5,126 nucleotides of DNA from Candidatus Heimdallarchaeota archaeon (lineage in GTDB: Archaea > Asgardarchaeota > Heimdallarchaeia > Heimdallarchaeales > Heimdallarchaeaceae): contig JAGLOH010000172.1 in assembly GCA_023139025.1 (NCBI GenBank), positions 1-5,126 on the forward strand, given 5' to 3'. Below the pieces are notes generated by a model, which did no database searches, had not been told where the DNA came from, and saw only the letters and a list, made by a program, of their open reading frames with translations. A program made the position numbers and the translations under genes. Each line of letters opens with the position of its first letter. The first letter of the stretch is position 1. Shown piece by piece: positions 1-5,126 of the stretch.

Positions 1-965
1 GGATTATGGCAGATCCAACTGCAACATTCAGACACGATCAAGAATCTAAAACATATGTTCTATCAGGAATAGATCCTCTTCAGATTGAAATCTTAGTAAC
101 CAGAATTCGAGATCAAGTAGATATCGAAGTAAGTGATCCTATCATCGTCTATAGAGAAGTACCAACTAAAGCTGGAATTAATGTCCATGCTAAATCACCA
201 AACGGACATAATAGGCTAATGCTTCATATTCAACCTTTGAATCAAGCTACTATTGATCTAATCAAATCAGGAAAAGTAAATAACGATCAAGATAGAAGAG
301 ATAGAGCAATGATTCTTCAACAGGAAGGCGGTTGGGTAGCTAAAAGAGCTAGAAGAATTTGGGACATTAAAGATTCAAATATGATTATTGATGCAACCAC
401 TGGTGTTCAAAGACTTGATAATATTAAAGCCTATATTATTCAGGTTTTCGAAGATTTCTGTAATGGAGCTACTTTGGCTAAAGAACCATTAATGGGTTCA
501 TTATTTACTATTACAGATGCAACTGTTCACGTTGATCCTGCTCATACAGGTTTTACAGAAATATTCCAAATGTGTTTAGCAGCGTATCATACAACATTTC
601 TAACCAGTGATCCTCAATTACTTGAACCAATGCTCATAATTGATATTAAAGTTCCTTCAGATTATGTAGGAAACATGTCTAAGGTAATAACACAACATAG
701 AGGTATTATTCTAGATATGATACAAGAAGGAGAAAACACTAGAATTCGAGGAAAAGTTCCAACAGCAGAAACTATTGATCTTGCAGATGAAATACGTGGA
801 AGCAGTTCAGGTCGAGCTTTCTTTGGTTATGAATTTACTGGATTCGAACGTGTTCCAGTGAATCTTGAAACAGAGATTATTGAATCAATTCGTACTCGTA
901 AAGAATTAGCTCCTCAAACTCCAGATGTTTCAAATTGGGAACGTTTCATGTATAAACGAACCTAA
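1..965 (+). CDS. EF-2-like translation factor, divergent paralog (aEF-2p type), 5'-truncated by window edge
   Basis: C-terminal part of an archaeal/eukaryotic-type elongation factor 2, the GTPase that translocates tRNA-mRNA on the ribosome. About 320 of the usual ~730 residues are visible; the frame is open to the window edge, so the ATG at 6 (residue 1 here) is probably internal. Residues 1-42 end domain III (VLSGIDPLQIEI, versus usual LSGMGELHLEI). Domain IV follows with VYRE (48-51), SPNGHNRL (64-71, near-invariant SPNKHNRL), ARRIW (115-119) and GVQRLDNIK (133-141). Domain V starts near LLEP (205-208); a C-terminal helix with IRTRKEL lies at 295-301. The diphthamide loop reads HVDPAHTGFTEI where canonical EF-2 has HADAIHRGGGQI: the modifiable histidine (His180) is kept, most of RGGGQ is not. 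The usual FGP-containing loop after ARRIW is about four residues shorter, and the usual C-terminal DKL is absent. These losses suggest the second EF-2 copy known in several Asgard archaea rather than the main translocase; its role is unknown. No frameshift or internal stop. Confidence 0.9.
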   Translation, partial: IMADPTATFRHDQESKTYVLSGIDPLQIEILVTRIRDQVDIEVSDPIIVYREVPTKAGINVHAKSPNGHNRLMLHIQPLNQATIDLIKSGKVNNDQDRRDRAMILQQEGGWVAKRARRIWDIKDSNMIIDATTGVQRLDNIKAYIIQVFEDFCNGATLAKEPLMGSLFTITDATVHVDPAHTGFTEIFQMCLAAYHTTFLTSDPQLLEPMLIIDIKVPSDYVGNMSKVITQHRGIILDMIQEGENTRIRGKVPTAETIDLADEIRGSSSGRAFFGYEFTGFERVPVNLETEIIESIRTRKELAPQTPDVSNWERFMYKRT

Positions 966-968
966 AAT

Positions 969-998
969 TCTTTTTCTATATTTTCTTTCTTTTTATTT
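969..998 (+). terminator. T-rich terminator after the EF-2-like gene
   Basis: Directly after the TAA at 963-965 comes a pyrimidine-rich tract with repeated T runs (five, four, three and four T in a row) and no evident hairpin. Archaeal intrinsic termination typically uses such oligo-T stretches on the coding strand. The tract also sits where a gene transcribed rightward must stop before entering the opposing operon. Confidence 0.55.
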
Positions 999-1025
999 AC
1001 ATCAACAAGTATCTTTTGTAAGTAT

Positions 1026-1056
1026 GGTAAAAAAAGAAATTGAAAAGAGTAAAAAG
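1026..1056 (-). terminator. T-rich terminator of the leftward three-gene operon
   Basis: Read on the minus strand, about 20 bases after the TAA of the membrane-protein gene, there is a T5 run (1051-1055) and then a T7 run (1029-1035) in a pyrimidine-rich context. No stable stem is obvious. This fits an archaeal oligo-T terminator ending the leftward operon, facing the terminator of the EF-2-like gene. Confidence 0.5.
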
Positions 1057-1076
1057 GAAGAATTGAGTGAAGAACT

Positions 1077-2588
1077 TTATTCTTCTTCCCCTTCTCCAAA
1101 TTCTGTAGTTAATTGTTCATAGAAAGTATCTTCTTCAGATATTGGCTCAAGCTCACCTTCTGTTATAACTCCTGGTAGCTCTTCTTCCAGAAACTCTTGA
1201 TCTTCAAGTATTGGATCAAGTGCATCCTCAAACCTCGATGAGAATCTTTCTTGAATATATCCAATTAAAGAGGTCAAAAGTAATACGATGACAACTATCG
1301 GAATTAGTAATAAAACTACACCTTCTGGTTGAAGCATTTCTAGAGAATTGTATATTGAAGGTGGATATCGGAGAATGAACAATAGTATATCTGGATTTAA
1401 AATGACATACAATCCACCTAACATAATTAGTACTCTAAAAAGCACTGATGTAAGAACATAGATAATAGTCATTAAAGGTTTAACAGTAACTGCAGCACCA
1501 ACTAATTTTTCGTCAACTCTTGGATCACTATGAACAAGTCCATCATGATATCTTTGCAGTCGAGATGTAAGTTTATCTTGTTGACCACCTGGTCTTGCAA
1601 ACAGAGAATCCGAAGCTTTCTCCAAGAAATAAGTCATACCGGAAACACCGAATTTTCTTGCAATCGAACTACCTGTTGCCCCTATGGATTGTCCAGCTTT
1701 TTTCTCTTCTTCATCTTCTTCAGTTTCTGCAGTAAGTACTGGACTTGGAGTCGGAGCTCCTGTAATACCTAATCTGAACTCGCTCAACCTATCAAGTGCT
1801 CTTAGTACTCTTTGCTGCCTGCTCTGCGCCGGGTTCAATATCTGAGAAATATATGAGATTTGCAACGATATTTCTAAGAATAAATACGACGATAAAGCGA
1901 TTAATACGACATCATTCGTGAAAAGCTCTCCTATATTCTTTGTAGGTGAAAATCTGAAATTGCTCTTGAATAGATGTTTTGCACTTCCGTAGAAGACAAT
2001 AAATTGTATACTTACAAAAGCTGCAGCTGCTGAACGCATATCAGCTTTGAATAAAAATGCCACTAGTGCAATTCCTAATAGTATAACAAAGAACATCAGA
2101 ATTGATGCTCTGAATATAGCTTTAAGTGGATAGATAACTTCCATTGCAAAGAGATACTCAAATGGAGAGAATAAATCTGTAGGATCTACCCCGAAGAGTA
2201 CATCACTGTCGATTCCAACCGGGGGTTGAACATTATTAAACAAATCAACTGTTAGGAAAGCTCGCGCTCCATATAATATTGCACCCGCATCACTAGATGA
2301 AAAGGCTAAGAACAGCATTAAAGGTGCAGTGAAAATAATCAGAGCTATGAGTTCGAGGATTATAAACAGGAATGATAGAGCATCTAACAAGTGTCCATCT
2401 GGAAATAAGGCAGGATTAGCAAAATCAATTAGAGTAAACAGTTCTACACCGACCCAAACTATAGCACCAATGGCTATTAATCTGCCAATTAGATGAGTTA
2501 AAAGGGTCTGGATTCTTGCTCCTCTTATTCTACTTTGTACTCCTCTTATTCCCAAGTCAATTATTCTTGTATCTGATAAAGATTCCAT
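1077..2588 (-). CDS. Multi-pass membrane protein of unknown family, third gene of the MoxR-DUF58 operon
   Basis: I do not recognise a family. From the ATG at 2588 the protein has 503 residues. Hydrophobic segments at about 34-54, 70-96, 158-180, 186-203, 224-247, 371-396 and 422-444 suggest roughly seven membrane passes; the exact count and orientation are uncertain. A long hydrophilic linker (about 251-366) contains an arginine-rich stretch (256-272), a Pro/Thr patch and an acidic run, EEDEEE (290-295). The C-terminus (454-503) is strongly acidic and ends in four residues rich in glutamate. No catalytic motif, transglutaminase triad or von Willebrand A signature is visible. Start choice: an in-frame ATG at 2651 would overlap the DUF58 gene by 56 bases and add 21 residues, but the ATG at 2588 has a strong GGTGA site at ideal spacing. 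The position behind MoxR and DUF58, with coupled translation, suggests an assembly partner or client of that pair (inference). Confidence 0.85.
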   Translation of the reverse strand: MESLSDTRIIDLGIRGVQSRIRGARIQTLLTHLIGRLIAIGAIVWVGVELFTLIDFANPALFPDGHLLDALSFLFIILELIALIIFTAPLMLFLAFSSSDAGAILYGARAFLTVDLFNNVQPPVGIDSDVLFGVDPTDLFSPFEYLFAMEVIYPLKAIFRASILMFFVILLGIALVAFLFKADMRSAAAAFVSIQFIVFYGSAKHLFKSNFRFSPTKNIGELFTNDVVLIALSSYLFLEISLQISYISQILNPAQSRQQRVLRALDRLSEFRLGITGAPTPSPVLTAETEEDEEEKKAGQSIGATGSSIARKFGVSGMTYFLEKASDSLFARPGGQQDKLTSRLQRYHDGLVHSDPRVDEKLVGAAVTVKPLMTIIYVLTSVLFRVLIMLGGLYVILNPDILLFILRYPPSIYNSLEMLQPEGVVLLLIPIVVIVLLLTSLIGYIQERFSSRFEDALDPILEDQEFLEEELPGVITEGELEPISEEDTFYEQLTTEFGEGEEE

Positions 2589-2595
2589 ACTTTTG

Positions 2596-2600
2596 TCACC
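2596..2600 (-). promoter_or_regulatory. Ribosome binding site GGTGA containing the DUF58 stop codon
   Basis: On the minus strand the sequence reads GGGTGACAAAAGT followed by ATG (2588-2586). GGTGA matches the anti-Shine-Dalgarno end of archaeal 16S rRNA and lies seven bases before the ATG. Its TGA (2598-2596) is also the stop codon of the DUF58 gene, so ribosomes terminating there sit on the initiation site of the next gene. This decides the start of the membrane-protein gene and implies translational coupling. Confidence 0.75.
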
Positions 2601-4044
2601 CTTGTCTTTGCATCCTGTTAAACTGAGCCATAATTGTTGGCAGAAAATCATCTGGTCCTACCGAAATAGAAACAGAATCGTACCTTCTCAGTAATTTGAA
2701 CATGTTCTGTCTTTCTCCTAACTGCTTTTCGACCATTGCATGACCAATCATCTGTTCCACTGGAGATAATTGTTGAGAAACAATCTCAAACCAGGGACCA
2801 AATGGTGAAATAACAGTTATATTGTGTTTCTGTGCTCTAGCGCGTCTAACAGCTTTCACTAAACGATCGGGATGTGACTCAAGATCTGTTAGAATTACTA
2901 TATAGGCGGATCTTTTTACTCTTTGAAGTAGGTAGTTTATAGCAACTTCAAGATCTGCTTCTCCTTCAGGTTTGGCATGAGCTAAAGCTTCTAGAAATTG
3001 GAATAATCTAGATCTTGTTGAAGTTACATCAACCCAATTCCGAACTTTATCGTTATATATACACATCCCAACTAAATCTTTCTTCTCGAAAGCAAGATGT
3101 ATTAATAAAACTGCACTGCGGATAGCATATTCTAGTTTTGTGTTCCTTGGTAAACCAGCACCCATACTAGCGGAGGAATCTATCAAAACCAGCACACGGA
3201 TATTTTCTTCAGATTCAAACTCACGAACCATCATTTTACCAGAACGGGAGAAAGCTTTCCAGTCGATGAATTTGAAAGCATCACCAGTTTGGTACTTTCT
3301 AATGCCCCAAAAATCAGTACCGATTCCTTTGAGTTTGGTTCTATGGAACCCAAATAGCAATCCAAGTTGCCTCTTCTTGCCCACCATATCTAGTTTCTTA
3401 ATATCTTCATAACTTGGATAAACTAAAATTTCTGTTTTAGATTTAATTTCACCTTCTGTTGCATAGAAACCCATTCTATCTCTAATTATTACTTTTGTAG
3501 GACCGATTTCGAAAAGTCCTCTTATAGGAATTCGAACTACATATCCATACGAGATGGTTTGTCTTGGATTAAGTTGCGTTACGATGAAATTTTCTCCAAG
3601 AATCAAATCGAAAACTTCTGGTATAGCATCATAGATTTCAATAGCTGGCAGTTGATTAACTGATTTGTTTCTAGCAGTTACTTCGATATAGACATAATCA
3701 CCCGCGAAGGCTTTTGGTTTGGACACTCTTCTCTTAATTTCTATTGACTTAGGATTAGAGCCCAACCTGTAGAAAGGCAAACCCAATAGAACTGAAAAGA
3801 TCAGCATCACTCCACCGATAATGAAGAACCAGATGAGAGTTCCTTGACTATCTACATAAAAATGAAGGAAATCCATAACTCCAAAACCCTCTGGGTCAGG
3901 TGTTCCTCCAGGGCCCTCTATTTGCGGGGAAACACCAAAAGAGTCAAGCATCACATTGAGTGACAAATATCCTGCAAGTGCAAAGCCTGCACTAATCATG
4001 ATGATTCCAGCAAAGATTAGCCAACCGCCTCGGCGAGTAAACAA
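2596..4044 (-). CDS. DUF58 family protein with von Willebrand A-like MIDAS domain, membrane-anchored
   Basis: A 482-residue DUF58 protein, the usual partner of MoxR ATPases. Two membrane segments (about 7-28 and 68-89) flank a Gly/Pro-rich loop of roughly 40 residues, probably outside the cell. Residues 95-210 form a predicted beta-rich domain (EVTARNKS, IPIRGLFEIGP, DRMGFY) typical of longer DUF58 proteins. The DUF58 signature follows: GTDFWGIRKYQTGD (242-255), FIDWKAFSRSGK (259-270), VREFESEE (273-280). The von Willebrand A-like fold has an intact DxSxS metal site (Asp289, Ser291, Ser293) and TD at 386-387, in the place of the third MIDAS element, so metal-dependent ligand binding is plausible. 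The domain should face the cytoplasm, where MoxR can reach it (family knowledge plus topology inference). The start is TTG at 4044, chosen because AGGTGG lies six bases upstream and no ATG is in frame between it and the MoxR stop. It lies 23 bases after the MoxR gene, and its stop lies within the next gene's ribosome binding site. Confidence 0.93.
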   Translation of the reverse strand: MFTRRGGWLIFAGIIMISAGFALAGYLSLNVMLDSFGVSPQIEGPGGTPDPEGFGVMDFLHFYVDSQGTLIWFFIIGGVMLIFSVLLGLPFYRLGSNPKSIEIKRRVSKPKAFAGDYVYIEVTARNKSVNQLPAIEIYDAIPEVFDLILGENFIVTQLNPRQTISYGYVVRIPIRGLFEIGPTKVIIRDRMGFYATEGEIKSKTEILVYPSYEDIKKLDMVGKKRQLGLLFGFHRTKLKGIGTDFWGIRKYQTGDAFKFIDWKAFSRSGKMMVREFESEENIRVLVLIDSSASMGAGLPRNTKLEYAIRSAVLLIHLAFEKKDLVGMCIYNDKVRNWVDVTSTRSRLFQFLEALAHAKPEGEADLEVAINYLLQRVKRSAYIVILTDLESHPDRLVKAVRRARAQKHNITVISPFGPWFEIVSQQLSPVEQMIGHAMVEKQLGERQNMFKLLRRYDSVSISVGPDDFLPTIMAQFNRMQRQG

Positions 4045-4050
4045 TATTTT

Positions 4051-4056
4051 CCACCT
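4051..4056 (-). promoter_or_regulatory. Ribosome binding site AGGTGG supporting a TTG start
   Basis: On the minus strand AGGTGG is followed by AAAATA and then TTG (4044-4042). AGGTG matches the 16S rRNA 3' end complement and the six-base spacing is normal. Codons immediately upstream in frame include no ATG or GTG, so this site is the main support for a TTG start of the DUF58 gene. Confidence 0.6.
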
Positions 4057-4067
4057 AGTTATTGATT

Positions 4068-5075
4068 CTATACAGGTACTGGTAGATTTCTCAATATTTC
4101 ATTGACAACCATTGTACCAGTTGTTCCTTCTAATTCTGCTTCGGGCTTCATCATTAATCTGTGTGCGGAAGCTACTCTAGCAATACGTTTGATATCGTCA
4201 GGAATAACATAATCTCGACCACGCATTGCAGCAACGGATTTGGCAGCATTTAACAAAGCGATACTACAACGGGGACTACCTCCGAGAGAAAGTCTTGGAT
4301 CGGTTCGGGTTGAGATGGTCAAATCTTTGATGTACTCCATAAGATCTTCATGGATGTAAATTCTAGACTCAACGGTTTCTTTCATCTTGACAATAGTCAT
4401 GGGAGTGGTAACTCGTCTGACGGATTCTCGAACCTGACTGTGTTTCAACCTAATGATATCCATCTCTTCTTCAGGGGAAGGCAAATCAACAAGCAGTTTG
4501 AACATAAAACGGTCCACCTGAGCCTCTGGTAGAGGATATGTCCCCTCCTGCTCAATTGGATTTTGTGTGGCGATAACCAAAAATGGATCTTCCAGTTTGA
4601 ATGTTGTTCCTTCCACTGTCACTTGTTTTTCTGCCATTGCTTCCAATAGAGCTGCTTGTGTCTTTGGTGGACTTCTATTTATTTCGTCTGCTAGAAGTAT
4701 GTTTGTAAATATTGGTCCTTTTCTCATCTTGAAGGTCCCTGCTTTTGGATCATATATTGTTGTCCCAACTACATCTGATGGTAGTAAATCTGGTGTGAAT
4801 TGCACTCTTTTAAACTCACACCCCAGTGTTTGAGCAAACGATTTAGCCATCACTGTTTTAGCTATTCCTGGAACACCTTCTAACAAAGCGTGTCCTCCTC
4901 CAAGTAGCGAGATGAACATATCTTCTAGAACATCTAGTTTTCCTATAATAACTCTAGATAGTTCGTTGTATATTTCATCCCATACTCTCTTAACGTCTTT
5001 TGGAGTTACAACTGCTTCTGTAGCTGCTTTCGCTTTCGCTTTTCCTTTTACTTCTTCATTTTTTTCTTCACTCAT
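4068..5075 (-). CDS. MoxR family AAA+ ATPase
   Basis: A 335-residue MoxR-type AAA+ ATPase, the usual length for this family; such proteins are chaperone-like ATPases that remodel or mature partner proteins, often with metal-binding von Willebrand A proteins. Visible motifs: Walker A GVPGIAKT (67-74), the family segment FTPDLLPSDVVG (93-104), Walker B ILLADEINR (126-134), PPKTQAALLEAMAE (136-149), sensor 1 with Asn172 in ATQNP (169-173), the arginine-finger region QVDRF (186-190) and sensor 2 GSPRCS (266-271). All catalytic positions look intact. Residues 2-20 form a charged Lys/Glu/Ala tail absent from the core fold. Start: a GTG at 5084 is in frame, but the ATG at 5075 is preferred because that same GTGA resembles a ribosome binding site five bases before it; the difference is three residues. 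It is the first visible gene of the leftward operon with the DUF58 and membrane-protein genes. Confidence 0.96.
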   Translation of the reverse strand: MSEEKNEEVKGKAKAKAATEAVVTPKDVKRVWDEIYNELSRVIIGKLDVLEDMFISLLGGGHALLEGVPGIAKTVMAKSFAQTLGCEFKRVQFTPDLLPSDVVGTTIYDPKAGTFKMRKGPIFTNILLADEINRSPPKTQAALLEAMAEKQVTVEGTTFKLEDPFLVIATQNPIEQEGTYPLPEAQVDRFMFKLLVDLPSPEEEMDIIRLKHSQVRESVRRVTTPMTIVKMKETVESRIYIHEDLMEYIKDLTISTRTDPRLSLGGSPRCSIALLNAAKSVAAMRGRDYVIPDDIKRIARVASAHRLMMKPEAELEGTTGTMVVNEILRNLPVPV

Positions 5076-5080
5076 TTTTT

Positions 5081-5084
5081 TCAC
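5081..5084 (-). promoter_or_regulatory. Probable ribosome binding site GTGA for the MoxR gene
   Basis: On the minus strand AGTGA, five A bases and ATG (5075-5073) follow one another. GTGA is part of the archaeal GGTGA consensus. The match is short, and the GTG itself could instead be the start codon (GTG AAA AAA ATG), so the assignment is moderate. Confidence 0.45.
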
Positions 5085-5089
5085 TTTTC

Positions 5090-5108
5090 TTTTTTTAATT
5101 AACTTCCA
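5090..5108 (-). promoter_or_regulatory. Possible archaeal BRE/TATA promoter of the MoxR operon
   Basis: On the minus strand GGAAG is followed by TTAATTAAAA, resembling a purine-rich BRE with an A+T TATA box. If used, transcription would start close to the MoxR start codon, giving a very short leader, which sits awkwardly with a ribosome binding site there. Only 42 bases precede the gene in this window, so the real promoter may lie beyond the edge. Confidence 0.2.
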
Positions 5109-5126
5109 GGCAATCTATCGATTAAA

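Noticed and set aside
6..965. A complete stand-alone 319-residue protein starting at the ATG at 6.
   Set aside because: The sequence aligns to the middle of EF-2 domain III at its first residue and the frame stays open to the window edge, so a 5'-truncated view of a full-length gene is more likely. A genuine split gene cannot be excluded without upstream sequence.
925..1122. Open reading frame on the plus strand across the EF-2 3' end and the intergenic region, including a short Lys/Glu-rich peptide from the ATG at 1024.
   Set aside because: It overlaps the EF-2 end in another frame, runs into the opposing membrane-protein gene, has no ribosome binding site, and its Lys/Glu content simply reflects the A-rich terminator region.
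1530..1772. Plus-strand open frame opposite the membrane-protein gene.
   Set aside because: Antisense shadow; Cys/Ser/Phe-rich low-complexity product with no family resemblance.
2589..2651. Longer N-terminus for the membrane protein starting at the ATG at 2651.
   Set aside because: It overlaps DUF58 coding sequence and has a weaker upstream site than the GGTGA before the ATG at 2588.
3140..3412. Plus-strand open frame opposite the DUF58 gene.
   Set aside because: Antisense to the conserved DUF58 signature; the protein has no recognisable features.
4350..4833. Two plus-strand open frames (4350-4532 and 4567-4833) opposite the MoxR gene.
   Set aside because: Both are antisense to conserved AAA+ motifs and look like coding shadows.

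Overview
The window looks archaeal, most likely from an Asgard archaeon, though that is an inference. It is A+T-rich. It carries the 3' part of an archaeal/eukaryotic-type elongation factor 2 (EF-2) gene whose diphthamide loop is degenerate, a state described for the second EF-2 copy (aEF-2p) of several Asgard lineages. The ribosome binding sites resemble GGTGA, matching the archaeal 16S rRNA 3' end, and one gene appears to start at TTG.

Layout. Positions 1-965 (+) hold the C-terminal ~320 codons of the EF-2-like gene: end of domain III, domain IV, domain V and the C-terminal helix. The GTPase half lies upstream of the window. Positions 966-1076 are a short convergent intergenic region with a T-rich tract on each strand, read as back-to-back terminators. 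From 5084 down to 1077 (-) is a compact three-gene operon: a MoxR-family AAA+ ATPase, a DUF58/von Willebrand A-like membrane-anchored protein, and a multi-pass membrane protein of no family I recognise.

How the genes work together. MoxR ATPases and DUF58 proteins are a recurrent pair in bacteria and archaea, thought to act as a chaperone-like ATPase with a metal-binding (MIDAS) adaptor at the membrane. Here they are followed by a ~503-residue membrane protein with acidic segments. The DUF58 stop codon lies inside the ribosome binding site of the membrane-protein gene, so the two are probably translationally coupled. This suggests the membrane protein is a partner or client of the MoxR-DUF58 pair. 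The EF-2-like gene is on the opposite strand and shows no functional link to the operon.

The main points of interest are the EF-2 paralog, which keeps the modifiable histidine but has lost most of the surrounding invariant loop, and the unrecognised membrane protein tied to the MoxR-DUF58 pair. I saw no RNA genes, mobile elements, CRISPR arrays or notable repeats.
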